From: Oscillospiraceae bacterium
GTDB lineage: Bacteria; Bacillota; Clostridia; Oscillospirales; Oscillospiraceae
Direction: 5' to 3'
NCBI GenBank assembly: GCA_009785345.1
Contig: WQWL01000015.1
Coordinates: forward strand, 1-44,235
Length of the DNA: 44,235 nucleotides
Positions 1-9,516 of this stretch are shown piece after piece. Below the pieces are notes generated by a model that saw only the letters and a program-made list of their open reading frames with translations, searched no databases and had not been told where the DNA came from. Numbering within the stretch: position 1 is the stretch's first letter; each line of letters begins with the position of its first letter. The translations under genes were made by a program, and so were the position numbers.

Positions 1-507
1 GCGCACTTCCTCTTCGGCATACTGTTCTACATCGTAGGCAGCAAGACCAAGAGGAGTTTCTTTATACCCTTTTTCTCCAAAATAGATACCTCCGGTTAAC
101 TCGCGTACGACGAAAATATCAATTCCATCTCCAATGATCTCAGGTCTGAGAGGACAAGCGTCGACAAGCTCTTCGAATAATGTAGCGGGTCGCAGGTTTG
201 CAAAGAGGTTGAGTTCTTTCCGAAGTCCGAGTAATGCTTGTTCGGGGCGTTCATTGCCGGGGAGTGTATCCCACTTCCATCCACCAATAGCACCTAAGAG
301 CACAGCATCAGATGCTTTACAGGTTGCTATTGTCTCAGATGGCAAGCACTCACCAACTTGGTCAATTGCACAGCCTCCTGCAAGTGCAGCCTCATACTGA
401 AAGCAATGACCAAAACGCTCCCCGACTTTATCTAAGCAGAGCAAGGCTTGCTCCATTACCTCAGGACCAATGCCATCTCCGGGAATTACTGCAATTGTGT
501 AGTTCAC
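1..507 (-). CDS. leuB: 3-isopropylmalate dehydrogenase, N-terminal part
   Basis: The enzyme oxidises and decarboxylates (2R,3S)-3-isopropylmalate with NAD+ to give the leucine precursor 2-oxoisocaproate, in the cytoplasm. Only the first 169 codons are here; the C-terminal half lies beyond the left edge. The N-terminus reads [18 protein letters not shown], the nucleotide-binding start of the isocitrate/isopropylmalate dehydrogenase family, and later come LLGAIGG and the substrate loop FANLRPA. The start is GTG, and it overlaps the leuD stop in a GTGA arrangement, so translation is coupled. It is the last visible gene of leuA-leuC-leuD-leuB. The order and the isopropylmalate-type substrate loop favour leuB over a tartrate or isocitrate paralogue. 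Confidence 0.93.
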   Translation of the reverse strand, partial: MNYTIAVIPGDGIGPEVMEQALLCLDKVGERFGHCFQYEAALAGGCAIDQVGECLPSETIATCKASDAVLLGAIGGWKWDTLPGNERPEQALLGLRKELNLFANLRPATLFEELVDACPLRPEIIGDGIDIFVVRELTGGIYFGEKGYKETPLGLAAYDVEQYAEEEVR

Positions 508-1013
508 GCTGAATCCCTCCCTTGTCTTAGCTTGATAGATGCCAGAAGTCCTCCTGCTTGTATGATTTCCTTGATAAACTCTGGAAACGGTTCAGCAGTA
601 TAGCTCTCGCCTTTAGTTAAATTCGTGATTATTCCGGTGTCAAAATCTATCTTAACATTATCGCCCGCATCAATTTTTTCGCAAGCTTCTTGGCATTCTA
701 AAATTGGAAGACCAATGTTTATTGAGTTGCGATAAAAAATATGTGCAAAACTTCCTGCAATGACACAGGAAATGCCGGACTCTAAAATCACCATGGGTGC
801 GTGTTCACGAGAAGAACCACAACCGAAATTTTGACCACCAACCATTATATCACCAGGTTTCACAGTTTTAACAAAGGTGGGATCTATATCCTCCATACAG
901 TGAGCAGCCAGCTCTTTCTTGTCGGCGATGTTCAAGTAACGAGCCGGGATAATGACATCTGTATCTACATTGTTGCCGTACTTATGTACAGAACCTTTTA
1001 CTTCCATGTGCAT
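504..1013 (-). CDS. leuD: 3-isopropylmalate dehydratase small subunit
   Basis: LeuD is the swivel-domain subunit that pairs with LeuC to isomerise 2-isopropylmalate to 3-isopropylmalate. The N-terminus has the family signature [18 protein letters not shown], followed by [15 protein letters not shown], the substrate-binding loop. At about 169 residues it has the usual length of the bacterial/archaeal short LeuD. Three ATGs lie close together. GGAGG at 1021-1025 is only one base from the ATG at 1019 but seven bases from the ATG at 1013, so I chose 1013. The ribosome site overlaps the region of the leuC stop, and the 3' end overlaps the leuB start, so leuC, leuD and leuB are translationally coupled. 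Confidence 0.93.
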   Translation of the reverse strand: MHMEVKGSVHKYGNNVDTDVIIPARYLNIADKKELAAHCMEDIDPTFVKTVKPGDIMVGGQNFGCGSSREHAPMVILESGISCVIAGSFAHIFYRNSINIGLPILECQEACEKIDAGDNVKIDFDTGIITNLTKGESYTAEPFPEFIKEIIQAGGLLASIKLRQGRDSA

Positions 1014-1025
1014 GATCATTCCTCC

Positions 1026-2288
1026 TTACCCTTTCTTCCTCGGATCGCTGATTTTACCTTTGATAGCAGAGGCTGCCGCGACTTGCGCACTAGCTAGATA
1101 AACCTCTGAGTCAACATGTCCCATACGGCCGACGAAGTTGCGATTGGTTGTGGCAACACATCTCTCACCTGCAGCCAAAACACCCATGTGACCACCGAGA
1201 CAGGGACCGCAAGTCGGTGTAGAAACAGCGCAACCGGCTTGGATGAAAGTTTTCATATAACCCAGCTCAATGCAATCCAAATAAATTTGTTGAGTACCGG
1301 GGAAAATAATGCAACGCACGTCAGGGTGAACCTTTTGACCTGCAAATATTTCTGCTGCTGCCTTCATATCGCTAAGCCATCCATTGGTGCAAGATCCGAT
1401 TATTACTTGGTTGATCGGGATTTCGCCTACCTCGTCAATTGTTTTTGTATTCTCTGGCAGATGAGGGAAAGAAACTGTTGGCTTTAGCGCAGAAAGGTCA
1501 ATTTCAATAGTTCGGCTATAGTGTGCATCCGCATCTGCTTCGTAGATGGTATATGGACGGTTTACACGCCCTTGCATATAGGATTCGGTCACAGCATCTA
1601 CAGGGAAGATTCCATTTTTTGCTCCGCACTCAATGCTCATATTGGCAATACAGAGGCGATCATCCATTGTGAGATTTGCAACACCATCTCCGGTATATTC
1701 CAGGCTTTGATATAAGGCTCCGTCAACACCAATCATGCCGATGAGGTGGATGATAACATCCTTTCCACTGACCATTGGTTGGAGCGACCCTGTAAGCTTC
1801 ACTTGGATAGCATCCGGCACCCTAAACCATGCTTCGCCGGTGACCATTCCTGCAGCCATATCTGTAGAGCCAACGCCTGTGGAAAAAGCACCTAAAGCAC
1901 CATAGGTGCAAGTATGAGAGTCGGCACCAATGATACATTCACCTGCAGCAACAATACCTTGCTCTGGTAAAAGTGCATGCTCAATACCCATCACCCCAAC
2001 ATCGTAAAAGTGAGTGAGATTATGTTTTTTTGCAAATTCGCGACAAGTCACACATTGCTCAGCAGCTTTAATGTCTTTATTCGGAGCAAAGTGATCCATA
2101 ACCAAGGCGATTTTATCAGGGTCAAATACTTTATCAAATCCTGCGCCGTAAAACTCTCTAATAGCGACAGGACCTGTAATGTCATTACCCAAGACCAAGT
2201 CAAGCTTAGTTGAAATAAGCTGTCCGGGATGTATTTCCGGCAATCCGGCATGGGCGGCTAAAATTTTTTGAGTCATTGTCATTGGCAT
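1026..2288 (-). CDS. leuC: 3-isopropylmalate dehydratase large subunit
   Basis: LeuC is the iron-sulfur catalytic subunit of isopropylmalate isomerase (aconitase superfamily). The protein starts [15 protein letters not shown], has [23 protein letters not shown] in the active site, and carries the [4Fe-4S] cysteines in IGSCTNG and CGPCLGG. The length of 420 residues fits the shorter LeuC form common in clostridia and archaea, not the roughly 465-residue enterobacterial form. AAGGAG lies nine bases before the ATG. It sits 20 bases downstream of leuA and 12 bases before leuD in the same transcript. The assignment to leuC rather than homoaconitase rests on the leucine operon context. Confidence 0.94.
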   Translation of the reverse strand: MPMTMTQKILAAHAGLPEIHPGQLISTKLDLVLGNDITGPVAIREFYGAGFDKVFDPDKIALVMDHFAPNKDIKAAEQCVTCREFAKKHNLTHFYDVGVMGIEHALLPEQGIVAAGECIIGADSHTCTYGALGAFSTGVGSTDMAAGMVTGEAWFRVPDAIQVKLTGSLQPMVSGKDVIIHLIGMIGVDGALYQSLEYTGDGVANLTMDDRLCIANMSIECGAKNGIFPVDAVTESYMQGRVNRPYTIYEADADAHYSRTIEIDLSALKPTVSFPHLPENTKTIDEVGEIPINQVIIGSCTNGWLSDMKAAAEIFAGQKVHPDVRCIIFPGTQQIYLDCIELGYMKTFIQAGCAVSTPTCGPCLGGHMGVLAAGERCVATTNRNFVGRMGHVDSEVYLASAQVAAASAIKGKISDPRKKG

Positions 2289-2307
2289 AACTAGATTCTC
2301 CTTTTCA

Positions 2308-3990
2308 TTATTTTGACGTATCAGCTGAGACTTCTTGATTTACTGCTGAAACCAGAGCCAGGGCTGAGGCTGTTGCGATATCATTGTGAACTCCAATGCC
2401 CCAGTATGATTGGTTATTTCCATTGGAAAGTTTAACATAGGCTGCAGCACGCGCATCAGATTTATGCTCAATTGCATGTTGCATGTAGTCAGTCAGGTTA
2501 AGGCTAAGCTCAGGATACAATTTTTTCAGTGCATCACTTACAGCATCGAGAGAACCGTTACCCTTTCCTACGAAGTGATGTGTTTTACTGTTAACTATTA
2601 GTTGTACATCGGCAATAGTGTGTTCACCTTCTCGTCTCCAGTCCACTTGCTCTAGAGTAATTGGAGTGCTGACGTTAATATAGCGAGATTGGAAAGCTTG
2701 ATGAACTTCTTGTGGTGTGAGCTCTTTTTGGCTACGGTCGGAGATTGATTTAATATAACCACCAACTTCACGGCGAAGCTCTTTTGGTAGCTGATAGCCA
2801 AAGTTTTGCTCTAAGACATAGGCAACACCTCCGCCACCAGATTGACTGTTAATACGGATGACATCAGTTTCATACTCTCTGCTCACATCGCCGGGATCAA
2901 GTGGAAGATATGGAACTGTCCAAAATGGGGTATCGTTAGTTTTGCGATACTCAAGACCTTTTGCAATCGCATCCTGATGAGAACCTGAGAAAGCAGCAAA
3001 TACCAATTGTCCGGCATAGGGGTGTCTGGGACTAATGGGTAAATCTGTTGCCTCTTCGAATGTTCTGGTAAGATAAGGCATATCGCTCAAATCAAGTCCG
3101 GGAGATACGCCATGTGTGTACAGATTTAATGCCAAAGTTACGATATCGACATTTCCAGTTCTTTCACCATTACCAAAAAGAGTTCCCTCAACTCGATCAG
3201 CACCGGCTAAAAGAGCCATTTCTGCTGCGGCAACGCCTGTTCCTCTGTCATTATGAGGATGAATGGAGAGAATGACATGTTCTCGATTGTGGAGATTTTG
3301 ATTCATGTAAGCGACCTGTTGAGCATAAACATGAGGCATGGAAGTCTCCACTGTTGCAGGCAGGTTAATAATGACTTTACGCTCGGAGTTAGGCTGCCAG
3401 ACATCGATGACAGCATTACAAATCCGAAGTGCAAATTCCGGTTCAGTGCCTGTGAAACTTTCCGGTGAATATTCAAAGGTGAATTTGGTTTCCGGCATTT
3501 TATCAGCATATTGGTTGAATAATTGTGCGCCCTCTTTGGCGATAGCAATGATTTCATCTTGTTCCATTCGAAATACCTGCTGTCGCTGCGCTTGTGAAGT
3601 AGAGTTGTAGAGGTGGACAACAACCTGCTTCGCGCCTTGAATTGACTTGAAAGTTTGTTCGATAATATGTGCTCTGGACTGCGTCAAAACTTGGATTGTG
3701 ACATCATCAGGGATTAAGTTATCCTCAATCAATGTGCGCAAAAAGGCATACTCAGTTTCTGATGCAGCGGGGAAACCTACCTCAATTTCTTTGAAACCAA
3801 CATTGAGCAAAAAGTCGAAATATGCGAGTTTCTCATCAAGGCTCATTGGTGTTATGAGTGCCTGATTGCCGTCGCGGAGATCTACGCTACACCAAATAGG
3901 GGCTTTAGTTAGCCTGTCTTGATTCACCCAGTCGGTGTGACCTTGAGGTGGCATGTAATAAAGGGGTTGGTACTTGTTTGAGTTTTTCAA
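2308..3990 (-). CDS. leuA: 2-isopropylmalate synthase (type 2 LeuA)
   Basis: LeuA condenses 2-oxoisovalerate with acetyl-CoA, the first committed step of leucine synthesis. Metal and substrate motifs are visible: [12 protein letters not shown] near the N-terminus, [16 protein letters not shown] in mid-barrel and [13 protein letters not shown]. The C-terminal ~130 residues match the LeuA allosteric domain where leucine feedback-inhibits. About 560 residues with the [10 protein letters not shown] start marks the longer type 2 subgroup. The frame is open up to 4023. An AAAGGA site at 4003-4008 lies 12 bases from a TTG at 3990, the same spacing seen at three other genes here, so TTG 3990 is my preferred start; ATG at 4002 is the alternative. 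Its mRNA leader carries a T-box and a dispersed hairpin. Confidence 0.93.
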   Translation of the reverse strand: MKNSNKYQPLYYMPPQGHTDWVNQDRLTKAPIWCSVDLRDGNQALITPMSLDEKLAYFDFLLNVGFKEIEVGFPAASETEYAFLRTLIEDNLIPDDVTIQVLTQSRAHIIEQTFKSIQGAKQVVVHLYNSTSQAQRQQVFRMEQDEIIAIAKEGAQLFNQYADKMPETKFTFEYSPESFTGTEPEFALRICNAVIDVWQPNSERKVIINLPATVETSMPHVYAQQVAYMNQNLHNREHVILSIHPHNDRGTGVAAAEMALLAGADRVEGTLFGNGERTGNVDIVTLALNLYTHGVSPGLDLSDMPYLTRTFEEATDLPISPRHPYAGQLVFAAFSGSHQDAIAKGLEYRKTNDTPFWTVPYLPLDPGDVSREYETDVIRINSQSGGGGVAYVLEQNFGYQLPKELRREVGGYIKSISDRSQKELTPQEVHQAFQSRYINVSTPITLEQVDWRREGEHTIADVQLIVNSKTHHFVGKGNGSLDAVSDALKKLYPELSLNLTDYMQHAIEHKSDARAAAYVKLSNGNNQSYWGIGVHNDIATASALALVSAVNQEVSADTSK

Positions 3991-4017
3991 ATTAATAATC
4001 ATTCCTTTCTTCGGCCT

Positions 4018-4091
4018 CGTCATTCTGCGCGAAGTCGCAGAATCTAGTAAGTACAGAAATCTTGGATTCTGCGACTTCGCGCAGAATGACG
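4018..4091. repeat. Dispersed palindromic repeat, copy A
   Basis: Perfect inverted repeat with 27-bp arms (4018-4044 and 4065-4091) around a 20-base loop, beginning CGTCATTCTGCGCGAAG. A second copy at 33261-33338 keeps both the arms and the loop (TAGTAA.TA.AGAAATC). It lies in the leuA mRNA leader, between the T-box terminator and the leuA start, and would fold into a very stable hairpin in RNA. Confidence 0.85.
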
Positions 4092-4140
4092 TTAGTTTTC
4101 ATGGACTATTTGACATTACTCGGAAACGAATTTTGGAAAC

Positions 4141-4171
4141 AAAAAATCGCCTCCTATAAAATCAAGAGACG
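4141..4171 (-). terminator. T-box controlled terminator
   Basis: On the minus strand CGTCTC (4166-4171) pairs with GAGGCG (4148-4153), followed by a run of six T (4141-4146). It directly follows the T-box core, as expected for the terminator that competes with the antiterminator. Confidence 0.75.
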
Positions 4172-4362
4172 AAAGCATAAAAGCATCCGCGGTACCACTC
4201 TTGTTGGCGTCAAGCAACGCCCACTCGTTTGGATTGCACTCCGGGGTGAGACGCTGACTCTTCCATACGGTCTCGCACCAAATGACCGCTCTCTGAAATG
4301 GAGGTGATGCAGCATATTCCCTTCAATGTGCACTTTATTGAATTATTTTGCCACGGGTTATG
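4141..4362 (-). promoter_or_regulatory. T-box riboswitch (leucine) ahead of leuA
   Basis: The leader binds uncharged tRNA-Leu and lets transcription continue into leuACDB when leucine is short. On the minus strand the order is: an AGAGAGCGGTC / GGTGCGAGACCG stem I pair (about 4271-4300), the specifier codon CTC at 4248-4250 followed by A and CCCCGGAGTGC, the T-box core GAGTGGTACCGCGG at 4187-4200, and then a terminator. The bulge TGGT fits a tRNA ending in A-CCA, as tRNA-Leu does. The specifier CUC (Leu) matches the operon. Limits are set from the promoter side and the terminator; stem I was paired by eye only. Confidence 0.9.
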
Positions 4363-4368
4363 ATTCAT

Positions 4369-4397
4369 ACAATACTGCATTTAGAACGGCTTGTCAA
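4369..4397 (-). promoter_or_regulatory. Promoter of the leu operon
   Basis: TTGACA (4392-4397) and TATTGT (4369-4374) are separated by exactly 17 bases on the minus strand, just upstream of the T-box leader. The perfect -35 box makes this a good vegetative sigma factor promoter, with transcription expected to start near 4362. Confidence 0.75.
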
Positions 4398-4513
4398 TAG
4401 GAACTTTGTCGTTTGTTAACTCATCGCGCTAAAACTGATAAAATGGTAGATTATGAAATGCGTCAAGGTCAAGCTTGCTAGTTAATTTCAAACGGTCGCT
4501 TGTTTCAAAACTT

Positions 4514-4551
4514 TTTAGAGGCTATTGCATCGTTTTGCAACAGCCCCTAAA
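4514..4551 (-). terminator. Terminator downstream of topB
   Basis: Fifteen-base arms, 4514-4528 and 4537-4551, pair fully if two G.U pairs are allowed on the minus strand, with an eight-base loop. They are followed by AAGTTTTG, a weak U-rich tail. The hairpin lies 45 bases past the topB stop. Confidence 0.6.
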
Positions 4552-4595
4552 TTTGGGTCCAGCAGAATTTCAGCTGCGTTCCATGAGTCATTTTC

Positions 4596-6782
4596 CTAAT
4601 CTTGCTGCTCCATCCATTTTGCCAGTTGGCTTGCCAGTGCGGAGTTGCCTTTTTCACTATTTTGCTTGTTTTGATTTCGCAAGTAATTTTCCGTATCTCG
4701 TTTTGACGCACCTGATTCACTGCGGCGTTTCTCAAAGTCTGAGAGTCTCTCCCTATATCCGCAGACGCACACGAAAAGACGCTTCTCTCCATCGCCACGC
4801 ATCGCCAGCCTCTTGTGACAGTTAGGGCATCTTGCATTGGTTTGCATCGATAGATTTTTGCGATAGCCGCACTCTCTATCCGGACAAACGCGCATGGTTC
4901 CCTTTTTACCTTTTACTTCCAATAAAAACTTCTCACAGTCAGGACACTTGTCTCGTGTCATGTTATCATGGACATAGTTTGCATCGCTTGAGGCAACGGC
5001 GCTGACTAACGCTGAGGCATACTTTCGCATTTGCTCAATAAATGCATTTTTTTGTGCCGCTCCACGACTTATAAGTGCCAGTTCTTGCTCCCACTTCGCG
5101 GTTAACTCGGCGGAGCGGAGATCTTCCGGAACCAGGCCCACAAGTTGGATTCCTTTTGAGGTCGGCACAATCTCCTTGCCACGCCGCTCAATACAAAAAG
5201 ACGAAAGTAGCTTTTCAATAATGTCCGCCCGGGTAGCCGGTGTGCCCAGCCCGCTTGTCGTTTTAAGGATAGCGCGCATGTCGGCGCTCATTTCCTTGCC
5301 ACTCGGATTCTCCATTGCTGTGAGTAGCGTCGCTTCGTTATATCGTGCAGGGGGCTTTGTTTTGCCGGTTACGATGTCACAGGATTTTATATCCAACTTA
5401 TTGCCTTGTTGGATCTGCGGCAAGGTTTGCTCTTTTACATCTGAGTCATCTTCTTCCTCATCGTCGCTAAAGGCTTGTCCATAGGCGACCTTCCAGCCAG
5501 GTGCGCGTATTATCTTGCCTTTTGCGGCAAAGCGTTCCTTGCCGACTGTTATGGTCAATTTGGTCTCCTCATACTCAAATGCAGGACTGAGCACCGCCAG
5601 AAAACGGCGCACAACCAGGTCATATATATTGCGCTCCTTCGGGTTCAGGTATGATAAATCAACCGGCTCGTCCGTAGGGATGATTGCATGATGGTCGCTG
5701 ACTTTGCTGTTGTCCACAATGTATTGTGTTTTTAGCGGTCGTATCTTCGCCAGAGACAGAGCAAGCTCCCGATAAGGACCAACCGCAACGCTCCGCAGCC
5801 GATCAGGAAGCGTTGAGATAATGTCGTCTGTGATGTAACGTGAGTCGGTACGAGGGTAGGTGAGTAGTTTGTGATATTCGTAAAGCGACTGCATAATCGA
5901 TAGCGTCTCCTTGGCAGAGTACGCAAACTTGCGATTTGCGTCGCGCTGTAGTTCGGTTAAATCATAGGCAGCGGGCGGTGTTTTGTATTTGTACTGTTTT
6001 TTTATATCAGACACGATACCCTGCTTACCCGAAACTTTCTGCAAAACCGCCTCCGCGTCCGCTTTGCTTGATAGGCGAGACTGTTTGCTAGCAGATAGCC
6101 ATGTCGCTGAAAATCCGACGAATTGTGCTTTTATGGTGTGGTAATCTTTTGGCACAAAGCTCTTTATTTCTTGCTCTCTATCCACGATCATGGCAAGCGT
6201 AGGTGTCTGCACACGTCCGGCAGAAAGGCTGGCACCGTACCTACATGTGAGCGCTCGCGTGGTATTTAAGCCGACGAGCCAGTCAGCTTCGGAGCGAGCT
6301 TCCGCCGACAAGAACAGATTATAATAATCCTTGGCGGGTTTGAGGTTTTGAAATCCGTCGCGGATTGCCTTATCCGTTTGTGATGAGATCCACAGTCGTT
6401 TTGCAGGTTTCTTACAAGCTGCTTTGAGCAGAATCCAGCGGGCGACAAGCTCACCCTCACGCCCTGCGTCTGTAGCTATAATAATGTCGGAAACATCCGC
6501 GCGTCTAAGTAGTTTTTGCACAATACCGAACTGTTTGGAACTCTCCTTTATGACCACAAGCTGCATCTTGGGCGGGAGCATTGGCAGAGTTTCCAAACTC
6601 CATGTTTTGTAGTCCTTGCTATAGATTTCAGGATCGGCCAGCGTTACAAGATGCCCTAGAGCCCAGGTAACAATGTAGCGGTCTCCGATCATGCATCCTT
6701 CACCCTTCTGTCGGCATCCCAATACTCTGGCAAAGTCTTTGGCCACCGATGGCTTTTCAGCCAATACTAACGATTTTCCCAC
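4596..6782 (-). CDS. topB: DNA topoisomerase III (type IA)
   Basis: Type IA topoisomerase that nicks one strand and passes another through it, decatenating replication or recombination intermediates. The N-terminus MGKSLVLAEKPSVAKDFARVLG is the Toprim start, and TDAGREGELVARW is the acidic Toprim motif. The catalytic tyrosine lies in LLTYPRTDSRY. Two C-terminal zinc ribbons are visible (CPDC..CPDRECGY and CPNC..CVCGY). The length of 728 residues is normal for plasmid or firmicute-type TopB. Translation starts at GTG, eight bases after AGGAG; a nearby ATG is out of frame. It is a single gene between convergent and divergent neighbours. Topoisomerase I is less likely given the compact zinc tail and the TopB-like N-terminus. 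Confidence 0.93.
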   Translation of the reverse strand: MGKSLVLAEKPSVAKDFARVLGCRQKGEGCMIGDRYIVTWALGHLVTLADPEIYSKDYKTWSLETLPMLPPKMQLVVIKESSKQFGIVQKLLRRADVSDIIIATDAGREGELVARWILLKAACKKPAKRLWISSQTDKAIRDGFQNLKPAKDYYNLFLSAEARSEADWLVGLNTTRALTCRYGASLSAGRVQTPTLAMIVDREQEIKSFVPKDYHTIKAQFVGFSATWLSASKQSRLSSKADAEAVLQKVSGKQGIVSDIKKQYKYKTPPAAYDLTELQRDANRKFAYSAKETLSIMQSLYEYHKLLTYPRTDSRYITDDIISTLPDRLRSVAVGPYRELALSLAKIRPLKTQYIVDNSKVSDHHAIIPTDEPVDLSYLNPKERNIYDLVVRRFLAVLSPAFEYEETKLTITVGKERFAAKGKIIRAPGWKVAYGQAFSDDEEEDDSDVKEQTLPQIQQGNKLDIKSCDIVTGKTKPPARYNEATLLTAMENPSGKEMSADMRAILKTTSGLGTPATRADIIEKLLSSFCIERRGKEIVPTSKGIQLVGLVPEDLRSAELTAKWEQELALISRGAAQKNAFIEQMRKYASALVSAVASSDANYVHDNMTRDKCPDCEKFLLEVKGKKGTMRVCPDRECGYRKNLSMQTNARCPNCHKRLAMRGDGEKRLFVCVCGYRERLSDFEKRRSESGASKRDTENYLRNQNKQNSEKGNSALASQLAKWMEQQD

Positions 6783-6883
6783 AACTCATGCTCCTGTCTT
6801 TTAGTGTCACAAGGCTATTAATGCAAGCCCTGTCGAGTTTTTGTAGATTTAATAATTATATGACAGTATCCCAACCTTGCTCC

Positions 6884-6892
6884 ATTATATAC
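6884..6892 (-). promoter_or_regulatory. Probable extended -10 promoter of topB
   Basis: On the minus strand TGGTATATAAT lies about 100 bases upstream of the topB start, a TG-extended -10 with no clear -35 box. The rest of the 6783-7091 gap holds the divergent promoter of the ROK-type gene and one inverted repeat; no further gene is seen. Confidence 0.4.
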
Positions 6893-7004
6893 CATATCTT
6901 GACGAAAAACACTATTAATACTAATCTTTGTTCCAAAACTTGTAAATTTTCATTGTGTAAAACAACCAACAGAATTCGGCAATACAGAGAATTTTCAAAA
7001 GCTG

Positions 7005-7034
7005 TTGACAAGATAAATAATGCTGTGATATCTT
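7005..7034 (+). promoter_or_regulatory. Promoter of the ROK-type regulator
   Basis: TTGACA (7005-7010) and TATCTT (7029-7034) are 18 bases apart, and the -10 is preceded by TGA, an extended -10 element. It lies about 58 bases before the gene. Confidence 0.6.
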
Positions 7035-7039
7035 GTCTG

Positions 7040-7072
7040 CAACACTTATTCCGAAGCTCGTATAAAGTGTTG
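7040..7072. promoter_or_regulatory. Inverted repeat, possible operator for the ROK-type regulator
   Basis: CAACACTT (7040-7047) and AAGTGTTG (7065-7072) form a symmetric site with a 17-base gap just downstream of the promoter. A dimeric winged-helix repressor could bind it and autoregulate; this is inferred from position only. Confidence 0.45.
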
Positions 7073-7091
7073 GTAAAAAGGAATAAATTAT

Positions 7092-8003
7092 ATGTTGGAA
7101 CAACTTAAATATAAGAATACGGCTGACATTCTTCTCTATTTATTTGCCAACGGAGCTGTGACGAAACCAGAAATAGTTAGGAGCATGTTGCTGGGAAACT
7201 CGACAGTATCTGACGCGATTAACGAATTGATTGATATTAAACTGGTACACGCTATTGGTAAGGAGGATTCAATTGGTGGCAGGAGAGCCATTATATATGA
7301 CTTGAATCGTGATCATGGAAGTTTTGTCGGAGTTGTTTGTAGCGAAGACTGTATTGACTTTGTCATAAGTGATTGTCATAGTCGCATTGTGAAATCATGG
7401 ATCACTCAAATTGATTGTAAAATGTCTGCATTTTCTATTTTGCTAAATGAACTACGAATGATTATTGGCAGTGAAAAAAACATCTTGGGTATTGGCATTG
7501 GATTACACGGACAAATCGATTACGAATCTCAAGTCGTGATATCTTGTGATAGCTACGACTGGTATCATGTACATCTGAAGGAAATAGTTGAGCGAGAATT
7601 TCGCATATTTACAGTGGTTGACCACTGCTCAAATGGAGCGGCTCTGAGAGAAAAATGGCTAGGCGCAGCTAAGCGTGTCCAAAATTATATATACTATATA
7701 GATACTTCACCGAAAAAAGCAGCGATTATCCTTGATGACAGGGTATGTAGAGGGAAAGACAATCTGGCGGGTAGTATGACTGAACCGCATACAGAATGTT
7801 ATCAACGCATAATTGAATTGCAGAAAATACTAAATATTGAAAAAGTAGTAATTGCAACTAATGATTCAATAGTAAGAACACAAGTACAACACGAAAAGAA
7901 TATCATTCTGTTGGATGTATGCCGCTATGATTTGGCAAGAGGAATGGCAACATTAGTGCAGACAATTTGGTTTAATTACGTGCTGATACGGAAAGGGGGT
8001 TGA
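7092..8003 (+). CDS. ROK-family transcriptional regulator (degenerate kinase domain)
   Basis: Probable sugar- or metabolite-responsive repressor. Residues 1-70 form a winged helix (GAVTKPEIVRSMLLGNSTVSDAINELIDIKLV) with the wing SIGGRRAIIYDLN. The remaining part follows the ROK actin-like fold: GIGIGLHGQID and NGAALREKWLGAA are recognisable. At 303 residues it is about 90 short of typical ROK repressors, and the ROK zinc-binding cysteine cluster is absent, so it is unlikely to have kinase activity. AAAGG precedes the ATG. It is the first gene of the plus-strand cluster ending at 17785 and the likely regulator of it. The ligand is unknown. Confidence 0.75.
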   Translation: MLEQLKYKNTADILLYLFANGAVTKPEIVRSMLLGNSTVSDAINELIDIKLVHAIGKEDSIGGRRAIIYDLNRDHGSFVGVVCSEDCIDFVISDCHSRIVKSWITQIDCKMSAFSILLNELRMIIGSEKNILGIGIGLHGQIDYESQVVISCDSYDWYHVHLKEIVEREFRIFTVVDHCSNGAALREKWLGAAKRVQNYIYYIDTSPKKAAIILDDRVCRGKDNLAGSMTEPHTECYQRIIELQKILNIEKVVIATNDSIVRTQVQHEKNIILLDVCRYDLARGMATLVQTIWFNYVLIRKGG

Positions 8004-8145
8004 GGGCTTTATACGTGGTCGATAAAATAGCCATAAACACACAGTGCTGCTAGAAAGGAGCGATGCCGGGAGAGCTGAGCTAATCAAAATTGAAATATAT
8101 TATACCTATTTATCACATTAACTTATAAGAAGGGATTATTAAAAT

Positions 8146-9459
8146 ATGATAACTGCATTAATTATTGTTATTTTTCTCGTAATGTGTGCATTGATGTACA
8201 CTAAGAAACTCTCTGCATTGTTTGTGTTGCCGATTATGGCATTCCTGATTGCACTAGTATCGGGTATACCATTTGGTGACGTTGCAACAGATGAGGGTAC
8301 AAGTGCGGGTATTTGGACACTGCTATTCGTAGATGGTCCGGTAAGATTAGCAGGAACCATTATGATGCTTATTTTTGGTGCGATTTTGTCACAATTAATT
8401 TACGTTACAGGTATAGCAGGAACCATTGTTAGAAAAATCTCAGAACTTGCAGGTGACAGACCCTTAGTTTTAGGGGTACTGCTTTTCCTTGCACTTAGTG
8501 CTCTATTTACAACACTAGGCGGTTTAGGAGCTGTAATTATGGTCGGTACAATTGTACTTCCAATCATGGCTTCTGTCGGGATTAAGCCTATAACATCAGC
8601 ATGTATTTTATTGTTTGGTTTGAGTACAGGTGGTATTTTCAACTTGACAAACTGGGGATTATACATAGATGTACTCGGGCTTGAAGTGGCAACTATCAGA
8701 ACTTTTGCATTCCCACTTGGTGGAATATTCGCTTTAATGGGAATTTTGTTCATCATCGTAGCAGAAAAATTTGGCGGAAAGATATTTAAAGGTAAAGGCA
8801 AAAAAATTGCATGGCCGAAACCATCTGTACCAGATGAGCAAGCTGAACCACAGAAAAATGCGAGATTCTTCACTTTAATAACACCAATTATTCCTTTGGT
8901 ATTAGTGTTGGTTCTTGATACACACATCATTACTGCTCTCACAGCAGCAATTGTTTACTGTGTAATTACAACAATCAGCAGAGATACGGCGAAGAATCTC
9001 ACAAAAGCTGTAGTTGAAGGAATATCGAATGCAGCAGGCGCAATCTTCTTGTTGATTGGAATCGGCATGCTGTTGGTAGTCGTAATGGATGCAAGAGTAA
9101 CCGAAAACATTGGTCCGGTTATCGCAAACATTCTTCCTCAAAATCCATTCCTCTATGTAATATTCTTCGCGGCATTGGCTCCACTTGCACTTTACCGAGG
9201 TCCGTTAAACATCTGGGGATTGGGGCTTGGTCTCGGTGCAATTATGTTTGGAACAGGTGTACTTCCTGCATTTGCGATTATGGCAGCACTAATGTCAACA
9301 GGGCAACTGCAAGGAATTTGTGATCCGACAAACACTCATAATGTATGGACAGCGTCTGCTACAGGTGTCGATGTAAACGACATTTTGAGAAGAACATTGC
9401 CATTTGTATGGCTCGGAGCCATCATAGGGCTGATCATTGCAGGATTTATGGCATTTTAG
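8146..9459 (+). CDS. Ion-coupled permease, citrate/gluconate-transporter-like
   Basis: Integral membrane protein of 437 residues with roughly eleven hydrophobic segments spread over its whole length. The two halves look alike: each carries a broken helix region rich in Gly and Asn (STGGIFNLTNWGLY around residue 165-178, and YRGPLNIWGLGLGLGA around 348-363), as in the ion transporter superfamily of CitMHS, GntP and Dcu carriers. A polar loop near residues 205-245 separates them. I therefore expect proton- or sodium-driven uptake of an organic acid. AAGGG precedes the ATG. It is followed four bases past its stop by the reading frame of the HyuA-like gene, so it probably imports the substrate of this cluster. 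The exact family is not certain. Confidence 0.7.
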   Translation: MITALIIVIFLVMCALMYTKKLSALFVLPIMAFLIALVSGIPFGDVATDEGTSAGIWTLLFVDGPVRLAGTIMMLIFGAILSQLIYVTGIAGTIVRKISELAGDRPLVLGVLLFLALSALFTTLGGLGAVIMVGTIVLPIMASVGIKPITSACILLFGLSTGGIFNLTNWGLYIDVLGLEVATIRTFAFPLGGIFALMGILFIIVAEKFGGKIFKGKGKKIAWPKPSVPDEQAEPQKNARFFTLITPIIPLVLVLVLDTHIITALTAAIVYCVITTISRDTAKNLTKAVVEGISNAAGAIFLLIGIGMLLVVVMDARVTENIGPVIANILPQNPFLYVIFFAALAPLALYRGPLNIWGLGLGLGAIMFGTGVLPAFAIMAALMSTGQLQGICDPTNTHNVWTASATGVDVNDILRRTLPFVWLGAIIGLIIAGFMAF

Positions 9460-9516
9460 TTAGTGAAAACTTTTTTCACAGCCACACTACGTAATACTAA
9501 TCATAGGAGTATCAAG

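Noticed and set aside
4022-4140. Short frames across repeat A (reading CDFAQNDVSFHG and similar)
   Set aside because: Encoded by the palindromic repeat; no start signal.
8400-8942. 180-codon minus-strand frame opposite the permease
   Set aside because: Antisense shadow of a membrane protein with no ribosome site.
9463-9516. Upstream GTG start for the HyuA-like gene
   Set aside because: The extra residues are not family-like; AGGAG at 9505-9509 fits ATG 9517.
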